From NCBI GenBank assembly GCA_003003925.1, contig PVWP01000007.1:171453-235452 (forward strand): 64,000 nt of DNA, given 5' to 3'. Shown one piece after another: positions 35,261 to 43,089 of this stretch. A program made the translations under genes and the position numbers. The DNA is from Aphanothece cf. minutissima CCALA 015 (GTDB lineage Bacteria > Cyanobacteriota > Cyanobacteriia > PCC-6307 > Cyanobiaceae). The first letter of the stretch is position 1, and the number at the start of each line of letters is the position of its first letter. The notes beneath the pieces are model-generated. The model saw nothing but the letters and a program-made list of their open reading frames with translations, was not told the origin of the DNA and ran no database searches.

Positions 35261-36112
35261 TCAGTTCACAGGGGTCACGCTGGCAACCCGTCCGCCCTGC
35301 CGATGGATCATCTGCTGGGCCTCCAGCAGTTTGTTGAAGGGCACGAAACGCACCGTGTTGCTGCGCTTATGCAGCCGGTACTCGGTGAGTCCGGTGACTT
35401 CGATGCGATACACCTTGGCCTTCTGGCCGATGCCCTTGGCCATCTTGGTGATCGATTCGTTGGCCACCTGGCTGGGCTGGAAGGCCGAACCCTTGGCGTT
35501 GGGGCTCACCACGGGAACGGCACGGTCCTGGTGCAGGGCCTTGCCGAGCCGGAAGTTGGTGCCGGCGGTGTCCCCTTTCACCGAAGCCGCGGCGCCCCGG
35601 GCCAGCTGCATCAGCCAGGAGAATTGGCGGCCCTGCTGGCCAGCGGAGTAATCCCAGCCGGTCAGATAGGGGACCACTTCCTCCCCGAAGCGCTCCTGAT
35701 ACTCGGCGCTGTCGATGTAGGAATCGATCTCGGCGTCGACACCCTGCTCCTGCAGGATGGTGAAGTGATGCAGCATCTCCGCCTTGTTCTGGGGGGCACG
35801 GCCCAGCAGATGCTTGAAGTTGAGCTCGATGAAGTGATAGGGATTGCAGTTCTCGAAGAACTTGGCGCGGTAGAGACCACTCTTCGCCACAGCCCTCACG
35901 AACTCGCGCACACTCAGATAGCCGTTGCGGAAGAGGGATTCGGCGCCCTCGAGACGCTCGCTCTCCATGATGTACTGCCGCCCGAGCACCTGCTGATAGA
36001 CGGTGCGGATGATCGTGCTCTTATCCTGATCGGACGCATTTGACCAGTTTTCTTTGTTGCGGTCGTTCGCAAAGCGTTCGATGCCCAGATAGGGCGCATT
36101 GACGAGGGTCAT
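35261..36112 (-). CDS. cpcC: phycobilisome rod linker polypeptide (first copy)
   Basis: 283 residues. The N-terminal linker domain (pfam00427 type) starts TLVNAPYLGIERFAND and contains GYLSVREFVRAVAKSGLYRAKFF and ELNFKHLLGRAPQNKAEM. The C-terminal CpcD-like domain (from about 230) ends QQMIHRQGGRVASVTPVN. It joins phycocyanin hexamers into rods. It is a paralogue of the linker at 38070 and stands between the two cpcBA copies. Its terminator is at 35171. Confidence 0.95.
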   Translation of the reverse strand: MTLVNAPYLGIERFANDRNKENWSNASDQDKSTIIRTVYQQVLGRQYIMESERLEGAESLFRNGYLSVREFVRAVAKSGLYRAKFFENCNPYHFIELNFKHLLGRAPQNKAEMLHHFTILQEQGVDAEIDSYIDSAEYQERFGEEVVPYLTGWDYSAGQQGRQFSWLMQLARGAAASVKGDTAGTNFRLGKALHQDRAVPVVSPNAKGSAFQPSQVANESITKMAKGIGQKAKVYRIEVTGLTEYRLHKRSNTVRFVPFNKLLEAQQMIHRQGGRVASVTPVN

Positions 36113-36258
36113 GGATGGCGGGCCAGAAGGGGGAGGACTGCACGCGTACGGTGCACCGTTTTGATCCTATGAGGGACTCCGCACAGGATTTCGAAATGAT
36201 GTTCGATCGTTACAGCAGATGAGAACCCACCCGCTGCAGCGGGACGACATCCGGCCAG

Positions 36259-36285
36259 AAAAAAAGGGTCCCCCGAAGGGGACCC
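36259..36285 (-). terminator. intrinsic terminator of cpcB2A2
   Basis: The same hairpin as after cpcA1: stem 36266-36273 with 36278-36285, followed by seven T residues on the minus strand. It separates cpcA2 from the cpcC1 promoter region. Confidence 0.9.
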
Positions 36286-36308
36286 GGAACAACGATGGCC
36301 GCGAGAGC

Positions 36309-36797
36309 TCAGACGAGAGCGCTGATGGCGTAGTCGATGTAGTTGTTGGCGATGACGCCGGCATCGCCGGAGACGCCGTGGTTGGCCTTGATGTAGGTCA
36401 GGGCTTCGACGTACCAGGAGGGGGAGAGCTCGAAGGTGCGGTTGATCTCGTCGAGACCGGCCACGAGGTACTCATCCATGGGGCCGGTGCCACCGGCGAC
36501 CAGGCAGTAGGTGACCATGCGGAGGTAGTAACCGATGTCACGGGCACACTTGGCCTTGCCGCGGGCGTCGGAGGCGTAGTTGCTCCCCTGCATCTGGGTG
36601 GTGTAGGGGAACTTGTTGTAGACGGCCTGGGCGGCGCCGTTCACCAGGGAGTCGGCGTTGGCGGTGAGGGCCTTGGCAGCTTCCAGGGCGTTCTTGGCGC
36701 GCTCGAAGCGGCCGAAGGCGGCGTTGAGCTCGGTGTTGGAGAGGAAGCGGCCCTGGGAATCAGCGGCAGCGACGGCCTCGGTGAGGGGAGTCTTCAT
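36309..36797 (-). CDS. cpcA: phycocyanin alpha subunit, copy 2
   Basis: 162 residues, protein-identical to copy 1 with two silent differences in the gene. Cys84 in [11 protein letters not shown] is intact. It follows cpcB2 after an identical 60-nt spacer. Perfect protein identity with conserved non-coding spacer points to recent duplication or continuous gene conversion. Confidence 0.98.
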   Translation of the reverse strand: MKTPLTEAVAAADSQGRFLSNTELNAAFGRFERAKNALEAAKALTANADSLVNGAAQAVYNKFPYTTQMQGSNYASDARGKAKCARDIGYYLRMVTYCLVAGGTGPMDEYLVAGLDEINRTFELSPSWYVEALTYIKANHGVSGDAGVIANNYIDYAISALV

Positions 36798-36857
36798 TTG
36801 AAGGTGGTTAGAGAGAAGGTGAACCGGAAGATGAGGCGGAGATCAGGCGACGACCGA

Positions 36858-37376
36858 TCAGGCGACAGCAGCGGCTGCGCGATCGAAGTAGGTGCCGATT
36901 TCGGACATCAGGGAGGAGCAGTCGCCCTGGGTGATGCCGTTGCGGTCGTTGGCGATGCCGATGGCAGCGTCCTTCATCTTGCGGATGCCTTCAGCGACGG
37001 AAGCGCCGGGCACGCCGAGGGCGAGGTAGGTCTCGCGGAGGCCGTTGAGGCAGCGATCTTCCAGGACGGAGGCGTCACCGGTGAAGATGGCGTAGGTGAC
37101 GTAGCGGAGAACGATCTCCATGTCGCGCAGGCAGGCAGCCATGCGGCGATGGGTGTAGGCGTTGCCGCCGGGAGCGATCAGGGCGGGCTGTTGGTCGAAC
37201 AGATCGCGGGCCGCGTTGGTGACGATCTTGGAAGCGTTGGAGGTGATGCGGTTCACGGCATCCATGCGCTTGTTGCTCTCGGCAACCATCGACGCCAGGG
37301 CGTCGATCTGACCAGCGTTGAGGAATTCGCCGCGGGCATCAGCCTGAGCAACGACCTTGGTGAAGGCGTCGAACAT
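36858..37376 (-). CDS. cpcB: phycocyanin beta subunit, copy 2
   Basis: 172 residues from ATG 37376, protein-identical to copy 1. Both bilin Cys sites are intact. The ribosome-binding site AGGAG and palindrome TCGACGTCGA (37394-37403) are conserved. It follows cpcD, whose terminator at 37712 separates the two units. Confidence 0.98.
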   Translation of the reverse strand: MFDAFTKVVAQADARGEFLNAGQIDALASMVAESNKRMDAVNRITSNASKIVTNAARDLFDQQPALIAPGGNAYTHRRMAACLRDMEIVLRYVTYAIFTGDASVLEDRCLNGLRETYLALGVPGASVAEGIRKMKDAAIGIANDRNGITQGDCSSLMSEIGTYFDRAAAAVA

Positions 37377-37710
37377 TGAGTTAGCTCCTGTTCTCGACGT
37401 CGAACGTCGGGATTGGGTGGGTAAGGGGGTCGAGTCTGGAGCGTCAGTCCGGGGGGAGGCCTGGCTGACGTCGACTGCGTCGTTGCTTTCGATGATCGCC
37501 TGGCCAGGGCCGGGCATCGCTCCGAAAGACCTACCTATTGTTGGTGACAGTGTCCGGTGGATGGGAGCGCCTTAATAAATGGTCACTACCGCCAGGATCC
37601 AAGCGGCCGCAAGCGTTCTGGCCACCTGAGCGTCCGCTGGGGTTCAGCCTGGACGGTCGATCCCGCGGAGGGGTGTAAGGCCCGCTGCCCCGACCACCCG
37701 TCCGGCCCAT
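37377..37710 (-). promoter_or_regulatory. leader and promoter region of cpcB2A2
   Basis: A 334-nt gap. The first 60 nt match the cpcB1 leader, including the palindrome at 37394-37403; the rest does not. CAATAGG-like sequence near 37540 on the minus strand is a possible -10, matched by ACAATAAG in the copy-1 region near 34990, but I would not assert a start site. No gene is visible here. Confidence 0.45.
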
Positions 37711-37711
37711 G

Positions 37712-37737
37712 AAAAAGGGCCCCCATGGAGGGGACCC
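37712..37737 (-). terminator. intrinsic terminator of cpcC2-cpcD
   Basis: An 8-bp stem (37717-37724 with 37730-37737, one G-T pair), 5-nt loop, then five T residues on the minus strand directly after cpcD. Confidence 0.85.
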
Positions 37738-37764
37738 ATCGCATCACCGGAGCGGGGCCCGGCC

Positions 37765-38025
37765 TCAGCCTTCCGCCTTCGCCTTGCCCTTGCGGGGGGC
37801 CGGCGCCTCGGAGCCACCGGTGCCGCCGCCGGTCACGGAGACACTCACGATCTTGCCGCCCATGGCATGGACCAGACGCATGGTCTCGTTCATGCGGGTG
37901 AACGGCACGTTCATGACCATGTCCGCGGTGCGGGAGTAGTCGTTGTTGTTGACGCCGGTGACGGTGAACGCCACCTGACGGGAACTGTTGAGGCCGGTGC
38001 CTCGGGTACCTGCGGAAACCTTCAT
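37765..38025 (-). CDS. cpcD: phycobilisome rod-capping linker CpcD
   Basis: 86 residues, the size of CpcD, which caps rod ends. The domain core QVAFTVTGVNNNDYSRT and MNETMRLVHAMGGKIVSV is typical. The C-terminus is Gly/Lys/Ala-rich and basic (APRKGKAKAEG), an extension of unknown use. It follows cpcC2 by 44 nt and is followed by a terminator. Confidence 0.95.
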   Translation of the reverse strand: MKVSAGTRGTGLNSSRQVAFTVTGVNNNDYSRTADMVMNVPFTRMNETMRLVHAMGGKIVSVSVTGGGTGGSEAPAPRKGKAKAEG

Positions 38026-38069
38026 GGGTTCGGAGGGGTAAGGGGGGTAAGGCTGAACGGAGGCCCGGC

Positions 38070-38915
38070 TCAGTTGACCGGGGTGATGCTGGCGATACGG
38101 CCGCCTTCGCGCAGGATCTGCTGCTGGGTCTGCAGCAGCTTGTTGAAGGGGATGAAGCGCACCCGGTTGCTGCGCTTGTGCAGGCGGTAGTTGTTGAAGC
38201 CGGAGATCTCGACCCGGAAGGTGCGACCTTCTTCGCCGGCACCGACACCCTGGCGGGTGATGCCGTCGGTGGGGACCTTGCGGAAGACGCTGCCCCTGGC
38301 GTTGGGGCTCACCACGGGCATGGGGGCCTCGGCATGCACCGAGGGGTTGAGGCGCGACTGGTTCTTGAGCAGATCGCCCCGCACCGAGGCGCCCACGCCC
38401 CGGGTGAGCTGCAGCATGTAGGAGAACTGCAGGCCCTGCTGGCCGGAGGAGTAGTCCCAGCCGTGCAGGTAGGGAACCACCTCTTCACCGAAGCGGTTCT
38501 GGTACTCGGCGCTGTCGAGGTAGGAGTCGATCTCGGCGTCGTAGCCCTGCTCCTGCAGGATCGTGAAGTGGTGCAGCATCTCGGCCTTGTTCTGGGGAGC
38601 CCGGCCCAGGAGATGCTTGAAGTTCAGCTCGATGAAGCGGTAGGGGTTGGTGCTTTCGAAGAACTTGGCCTTGTAGAGGCCGCTCTTGGCCACCTGGCGC
38701 ACGAACTCCCGCACGCTCAGGTAGCCGCGCTTGAAGAGGGACTCCGGACCCGTGAGCCTCTCGCTGGCCATGACGTACTGGTTGCCGAGCACCTGCTTGT
38801 AGACGGCGCGGATCAGGGCGGCCTTGTCGTTTTCGGTGGCGTTCGTCCAGTTTTCCTTGTTGCGGTCGCTGGAGAAACGCTCGATGCCCAGATAGGCAGC
38901 GTTGGCAAGTGTCAT
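38070..38915 (-). CDS. cpcC: phycobilisome rod linker polypeptide (second copy)
   Basis: 281 residues from ATG 38915. Same architecture as the linker at 35261: rod-linker domain (AYLGIERFSSDRNKENW, YLSVREFVRQVAKSGLYKAKFF) and C-terminal CpcD-like domain ending REGGRIASITPVN. The two linkers are clearly paralogous but differ throughout, unlike the identical cpcBA pairs, so they may serve distal and proximal rod positions. First gene of the locus in transcription order. Confidence 0.95.
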   Translation of the reverse strand: MTLANAAYLGIERFSSDRNKENWTNATENDKAALIRAVYKQVLGNQYVMASERLTGPESLFKRGYLSVREFVRQVAKSGLYKAKFFESTNPYRFIELNFKHLLGRAPQNKAEMLHHFTILQEQGYDAEIDSYLDSAEYQNRFGEEVVPYLHGWDYSSGQQGLQFSYMLQLTRGVGASVRGDLLKNQSRLNPSVHAEAPMPVVSPNARGSVFRKVPTDGITRQGVGAGEEGRTFRVEISGFNNYRLHKRSNRVRFIPFNKLLQTQQQILREGGRIASITPVN

Positions 38916-39178
38916 GAGCGTGGGTGCCGGGGGAGAGGCGTTGGAGAGAAGGTCAGTGGGCAGGGCGCATGGGCAGGGCGCAAGGCCGCTGCCGTTGGGC
39001 AGACGCCTTCGAGGACGGCTGCAGGAAACGTCCCGATCATGGGCTGCAAGGCGGATCCTATGGGCCTGTCCGCTCGCCACGACAGGGTTTTCAGAATCGT
39101 TACAAACCCCCCGGCCGGGGACACCCCTGGCGGGCCGGCCCCACGCCGATACCATCCGGCCATCATCCCGGTGCCGTC
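38916..39178. promoter_or_regulatory. divergent promoter region between cpcC2 and the coiled-coil gene
   Basis: A 263-nt gap. GGGCAGGGCGCA occurs twice within 38958-38984. TTACAAA lies at 39100-39106 and TTACAGC at 36210-36216 before cpcC1: single half-sites like the RpaB HLR1 motif (TTACA), all in the same relative orientation. No complete two-repeat HLR1 site seen, so regulation is inferred weakly. Confidence 0.4.
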
Positions 39179-39607
39179 ATGGCTTCTGTTGTATCCCCAT
39201 CCGAGGACGCCTCCCTGCGGTTGGCTGATCAGCTGCAGGTGTTGTCCCAGGTGACCGAAGCGCTCACCTACCGCCTGCTGGAGCTTGAGGAGCGCCTCGG
39301 GGGCCACGAGGATCGCATCGGGGCGCGGCTGGAGGAGGTGGCCGACCTGGAGGCCGCCCATGGGGCCGCCATGGACGAGCGGCTGGGCGACACCGAGGAG
39401 CGCCTGGCCAGGATCGAGGCGGCCCTGCGGGGTCTGGATCGCAGCGGCACCTCCCGCCATCTGCAGGCGGTGCATCCGCCGGCGTTGCAGCAGGAGGCGC
39501 CAGCCTCCGTGACGGTGGCGGAACCCTTCGACCTGGCCTCGGAGGAGGTCGATCCCTTCCTGGATGAGGGGGAGCAGCCTTTCATGGACGAGTTGATCGC
39601 CGGCTGA
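39179..39607 (+). CDS. coiled-coil protein of unknown function beside cpc locus
   Basis: 142 residues. Residues 10-85 form long heptad-rich helices (LADQLQVLSQVTEALTYRLLELEERL, ERLGDTEERLARIEAAL). The C-terminus is acidic (LASEEVDPFLDEGEQPFMDEL). No known domain. It diverges from the cpc operon and is convergent with cpcT (16-nt gap), a position that suggests a phycobilisome-related role by context only. Confidence 0.75.
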   Translation: MASVVSPSEDASLRLADQLQVLSQVTEALTYRLLELEERLGGHEDRIGARLEEVADLEAAHGAAMDERLGDTEERLARIEAALRGLDRSGTSRHLQAVHPPALQQEAPASVTVAEPFDLASEEVDPFLDEGEQPFMDELIAG

Positions 39608-39623
39608 AGGAGCCCCTGGCCGT

Positions 39624-40217
39624 TCAGGTCTCCAGCCAGGCGGACGGGAGTTCGGCGCGGTAGTCGTCGGTGCGCTCGAACTCGAAGGGGCCGGCCAGGG
39701 ATCCCCAGAGCTGCTCGTGGGTGGCCGGATCGTGGCCCCGGTCGATGGTGCGCATGCCCCGGGCATCGATCTCGAAGCTGCTGACCAGGTACGCGACGCT
39801 CCCCTTGCGCTCCACGAGGCAGCGGCAGCCCGGCTCCACCTCACCGACGAACCCGTCACCCACCTCCCGCACCACGTAGGTGCAGCCCTCAAGGGGCATC
39901 AGGTCGGCGTCCCCGATGTTGCGGCGTCGCCCCTCATCCTCGATGGCGCCCCAGAACCGCTGCTCGTCCTGCAGGGCCTGGTTGTGGATGATCAGTGCGC
40001 CGTCGCGGCGCTCGGCGCGCAGCACCCGGATTCTGTAGGGCGTGCCGGGTGAGATGGCGTAGGACTGCTCCAGGAGCAGGGAGCCTGGCGCCAGCTGGGG
40101 CAGCGGCCGGAACTTGACCAGGATGTGGGCGTAGAGCGGAGGATTGTCGAAGGCCTGGCTCTGGTTGCTGAAGCCGCCGCTCAGGAGCTGGAGGAGGCGG
40201 GCGAGGGAGCTGCTCAT
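39624..40217 (-). CDS. cpcT: phycocyanobilin lyase CpcT
   Basis: 197 residues from ATG 40217. CpcT attaches phycocyanobilin to Cys153 of CpcB (and related beta subunits). Visible family stretches are GGFSNQSQAFDNPPLYAHI, LEQSYAISPGTPYRIRVL and GCTYVVREVGDGFVGEVEPG. Length is normal. With cpcE-cpcF in the window both CpcA and CpcB-Cys153 attachment enzymes are present; the CpcS-type lyase for Cys82 is not. Confidence 0.95.
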   Translation of the reverse strand: MSSSLARLLQLLSGGFSNQSQAFDNPPLYAHILVKFRPLPQLAPGSLLLEQSYAISPGTPYRIRVLRAERRDGALIIHNQALQDEQRFWGAIEDEGRRRNIGDADLMPLEGCTYVVREVGDGFVGEVEPGCRCLVERKGSVAYLVSSFEIDARGMRTIDRGHDPATHEQLWGSLAGPFEFERTDDYRAELPSAWLET

Positions 40218-40226
40218 GGGCGCCAC

Positions 40227-40460
40227 TTAAAGGTCGAGCAGGCGGATCCGGAAGGCCCCCACCTGACGGGCCATGGCCGGATCGGCCTGGGCGAAGGGGT
40301 GGGCCGCCACCCGGCCGAGGATCGCCTCGAGCTTCTCGGTGCTGGAGAGCCCGTGGGAGGGATCCTCTCGACTGTGCTCCTGCCAGGCCTCATCGAACGC
40401 CTGGGCGAAGCTGTCGGCGTTGTTGAAGATCTGGCTGGAGGTCGAGGGCTGATGGGGCAT
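40227..40460 (-). CDS. small protein of unknown function upstream of cpcT
   Basis: 77 residues from ATG 40460 (an in-frame ATG at 40487 would add 9 residues and nearly touch tRNA-Phe). The sequence is helical and charged (NNADSFAQAFDEAWQEHSRED, STEKLEAILGRVAAHP). No domain recognised. It precedes cpcT by 9 nt, so the two are co-transcribed. Confidence 0.65.
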   Translation of the reverse strand: MPHQPSTSSQIFNNADSFAQAFDEAWQEHSREDPSHGLSSTEKLEAILGRVAAHPFAQADPAMARQVGAFRIRLLDL

Positions 40461-40491
40461 GGTGATGGGCTGCAGAGCAGTCCGCACGCAA

Positions 40492-40564
40492 TGCCAGGAC
40501 CCAGATTTGAACTGGGGACACGGCGATTTTCAGTCGCCTGCTCTACCAACTGAGCTATCCCGGC
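40492..40564 (-). tRNA. tRNA-Phe (anticodon GAA)
   Basis: Reading the minus strand: acceptor GCCGGGA/TCCTGGC, D stem GCTC/GAGC, anticodon stem GGCGA/TCGCC with loop CTGAAAA (anticodon GAA), T arm CCCAG-TTCAAAT-CTGGG, discriminator A. CCA not encoded. Confidence 0.96.
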
Positions 40565-40594
40565 CCGTCGCCGAAGCGACGCAGCGATCTTAGA

Positions 40595-41284
40595 TCACGG
40601 CCCGCTGCCGGATCGGGCCGTCCGGGTGCGCCCCCGGGGCGTGCGGGCCAGGCAGAGGAGTCCCACCACCTGCCAGCCGAGGCTCTCCAGGGCCGCTGCG
40701 GCGCTGCAGCCGGTGGCCCCGCTGGTGAGGATGTCGTCGACGACCAGGACCGGCCGGCCCAGGGCCTCGCCGAGGCGCGGCCCGCGGCGACAGCGGAAGG
40801 CTCCCGCCTGGTTGGCCAGGCGCAGGCTTCTGCCGAGGTGGTGCTGGCCGAGCACCGGCCGGGAGCGCTCCAGCAGATCGGCGCGGAGGTAGCCCAGCTG
40901 GCGGACGAGCTGGCGGCACACCAGCGCCGGCAGGGGATTCGCCTGCCGTTTCCAGCTCGGCACCGGCACCAGCAGCGGCCGCTGCCGCCACAACGGCAGC
41001 CCCTCCGCCAGCACCTGCACCAGGGCGCCCACCCTGGCGGGATCCGGCCGCTGCCGCAGCCCGAGCAGCAACCGCCGCAGCTCGCCGTCGTAGGACCCGG
41101 CCGCCCACCAGAGCAGGGGCTCGTTGCCCTTCAGGGCCCCCGCCGGCAGGGGGAGGCGCTGGCGGCAGTCCGGGCAGGGCGCACCGGGCTCATGCCCCGG
41201 CGGTTGCAGGCCCCGGCAGAGGGGGCAGGGGGTGGCGGCGATCCAGCCGAGCGGGAGCTGGCACAGGCGTGTGAGGAGGGTCAG
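40595..41284 (-). CDS. ComF family phosphoribosyltransferase-like protein
   Basis: The C-terminal PRT domain has the pyrophosphate-loop VLVVDDILTSGATG; the N-terminal part has two Cys pairs (CPLCRG and CPDCRQ) of the ComF zinc finger, so the full protein needs about 230 residues. There is no ATG, GTG or TTG before the zinc finger; the upstream DUF2470 stop is in the same frame at 41321. CTG 41284 is a possible start; TTG 41071 would remove the zinc finger. ComF works in DNA uptake during competence, and dprA is also in this window. Confidence 0.8.
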   Translation of the reverse strand: MTLLTRLCQLPLGWIAATPCPLCRGLQPPGHEPGAPCPDCRQRLPLPAGALKGNEPLLWWAAGSYDGELRRLLLGLRQRPDPARVGALVQVLAEGLPLWRQRPLLVPVPSWKRQANPLPALVCRQLVRQLGYLRADLLERSRPVLGQHHLGRSLRLANQAGAFRCRRGPRLGEALGRPVLVVDDILTSGATGCSAAAALESLGWQVVGLLCLARTPRGRTRTARSGSGP

Positions 41285-41320
41285 GGGTCCGGCGCCGCCG
41301 CTGGCGGCGCAGTCGCTGCC

Positions 41321-41593
41321 TCAAGCCTTCCCGGGGAGCGACCGCAGCATGGCCACCAGGGTGCGGTGGGCGTCCTCGCTGTCGGTGAGGGCGTGGTCGA
41401 AGGGCACCTCCACCCGGGTGCCGTCCACCTCCAGGCGCATCGCCTCGGGCTCCACGGCCACCATCCGGGCCTGGCGGGCCTCGGTGCAGCCGCCGTAGTG
41501 GCGGGCGTAGGCCAGCACGGCCTCGGCGTGGTCGTCGTTCATGTGCTTGCAGATGCGGTCGCTCACTGCAGCGGTGAGGGGATCGGCGGCCAT
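41321..41593 (-). CDS. DUF2470 domain protein
   Basis: 90 residues. The family core SDRICKHMNDDHAEAVLAYARHYGG and ARMVAVEPEAMRL is evident. DUF2470 is also found as the C-terminal domain of heme utilisation proteins; alone its function is unknown. The stop lies in frame with the comF reading frame. Confidence 0.9.
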   Translation of the reverse strand: MAADPLTAAVSDRICKHMNDDHAEAVLAYARHYGGCTEARQARMVAVEPEAMRLEVDGTRVEVPFDHALTDSEDAHRTLVAMLRSLPGKA

Positions 41594-41623
41594 GGGTTCC
41601 GGTCGGTTGGGGGAATTCTGGGC

Positions 41624-41743
41624 TCAGGCGCCGGCGAACCGCTGCCAGAGCAGCAGAGCCAGCCGCAGGCCGCTGAAGCCCACATAACCGGCCAGCACGA
41701 CGAACAGGGCCATGGCGAGGATCGATTGGAGACGTTCGTTCAT
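41624..41743 (-). CDS. small single-span membrane protein
   Basis: 39 residues from ATG 41743: [20 protein letters not shown] starts the sequence, and the hydrophobic helix continues to about residue 33. It overlaps the kinase gene stop as ATGA and is followed by the DUF2470 gene 30 nt on. No family assigned. Confidence 0.6.
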   Translation of the reverse strand: MNERLQSILAMALFVVLAGYVGFSGLRLALLLWQRFAGA

Positions 41744-43089
41744 GGCCGAGGCAGGAGGGAGTCGGCCCCCATCCTGGAGCTGGCCCGCGCCAGCAGGGCC
41801 ATGCCCAGGGCCGCCGTGCGTTTCGGTCGGTTCAGCACCGGGACCCCCAGGGCCCGTGCCCGCAGGGCCCGCCACTGGCTGTTGCGGGCGCCGCCGCCGA
41901 CGCTGATCACCCGCCGCAGTTCCGGCGCCCCCAGCTGCCGCAGCCGCCGCCAGCCCGCCACCTCGATGGCCGTCAGGCCCTCCAGCAGGGCCTGGAGATA
42001 GCGGGCATCACTGGCGGGCCTCGGTTCCAGGATCGGCTCCAGCTCCGGGTCGTCCACCGGGAAGCGTTCACCCCGGCGGCTCAGGGGCCGCAGGGCCAGC
42101 CCCGTGGGACGGTCCGGCGTCATCTGGCGGCTCAGCTCGGCGATCTGGGCGTCATCGAAGAAGCGGCGCAGGATGCCGGCGCCGGCGTTCGAGGCTCCCC
42201 CCGCCAGCCAGCGGCCGCCCACCCGGTGGTTACTGAGCCCGGCCCCGGCCAGGGGGGCGGCCACGAACTGCTTCAGCACCAGGGTGGTGCCCAGCACGGC
42301 GATGCCATCACCCTCCTGGGGATCGGCGGCCAGCACCGCCGCATTGGCATCGGTGCCGCCCGCCACCACCTGGCAGTCGGCCGGCAGGCCCAGGGTGGCC
42401 GCCGTCTCCGCAGCCAGCGCGCCGAGGCGGCGGCCGCTGCTGCGGATCGAGGGCAGGGCACCGGCACCCAGGCCTTCGGCCACCCCCGGGAGCCAGCGGC
42501 CCTGCTGTAGGTCCCAGCCCAGCCGGGCGTTGTTGCCCTCCTCGCCCCAACGCCAGTCGTCCAGCAGCCAGCCCATCAGCCAGTCGGCCTGGTGGCGCAG
42601 CAGCAGGCCTTGGGCGAGGCCCGCCTCCCGGGCCAGGGCCAGCAGGCGCAGGGCCCGGGCCAGGCTGCCGCTGCTGCTGGCGGCGGGATGGTCGGCCCAT
42701 GCCCCGTCCTCCGCGGCCCCCGCCCCCGCCTCCGCGGCCAGCAGGGTGGCGATGGCCCCGGCCTGCTCCGGACAGGCTTGGTGGTAAGGCAGGGCGGCCG
42801 CCAGTGGCGGCAGCAGCAGGCGGCCCCCGGGCCCGCAGGCCAGGAGGGTGCCGGAGGTGCCATCGACGGCGAGGGCTGTCACGCGCCGGCGGATCTGCTC
42901 GGGCACGGCGGCCAGCAGCTGGATCAGGCCCTGCCTCCAGGCCTCCGGCTCCTCGAAACGGCCTGGGTAGGGGGCCTGCAGCGCCAGTACCGGAGCGTCG
43001 GGCTCGCCACCGGGGGCTCCGGCGTCGGCCAGAACGGCCAGGCGCAGGCCGCTGCTGCCGAGGTCAACCCCCAGATACAGCGCTGACAC
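41740..43089 (-). CDS. FGGY-family carbohydrate kinase
   Basis: 449 residues of the actin-like FGGY fold: [14 protein letters not shown] (phosphate 1), [26 protein letters not shown], and a C-terminal [18 protein letters not shown]. Cyanobacterial proteins of this kind have been described as D-ribulose kinases; whether this one acts on ribulose or xylulose cannot be read from the motifs. Its start overlaps the metK end by 26 nt, so expression is coupled. Confidence 0.88.
   Translation of the reverse strand: MSALYLGVDLGSSGLRLAVLADAGAPGGEPDAPVLALQAPYPGRFEEPEAWRQGLIQLLAAVPEQIRRRVTALAVDGTSGTLLACGPGGRLLLPPLAAALPYHQACPEQAGAIATLLAAEAGAGAAEDGAWADHPAASSSGSLARALRLLALAREAGLAQGLLLRHQADWLMGWLLDDWRWGEEGNNARLGWDLQQGRWLPGVAEGLGAGALPSIRSSGRRLGALAAETAATLGLPADCQVVAGGTDANAAVLAADPQEGDGIAVLGTTLVLKQFVAAPLAGAGLSNHRVGGRWLAGGASNAGAGILRRFFDDAQIAELSRQMTPDRPTGLALRPLSRRGERFPVDDPELEPILEPRPASDARYLQALLEGLTAIEVAGWRRLRQLGAPELRRVISVGGGARNSQWRALRARALGVPVLNRPKRTAALGMALLARASSRMGADSLLPRP

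Larger units (their letters stand above)
36251..37436. repeat. cpcBA direct repeat, copy 2
   Basis: Counterpart of 33766-34952, offset by 2484 nt over the coding part. Differences noted are in cpcA codons (plus-strand tag/taa at the third base near 36330 and gtagtaacc/gtagtagcc near 36530), one base lost near the terminator, and the leader beyond about 37410. The cpcB coding parts look identical. Confidence 0.9.

Noticed and set aside
41270-41284. CTCCTCACAC-like word (minus strand) recalling the conserved Yfr1 RNA motif
   Set aside because: It lies inside the comF coding frame, lacks the flanking stems of Yfr1, and the match is short.
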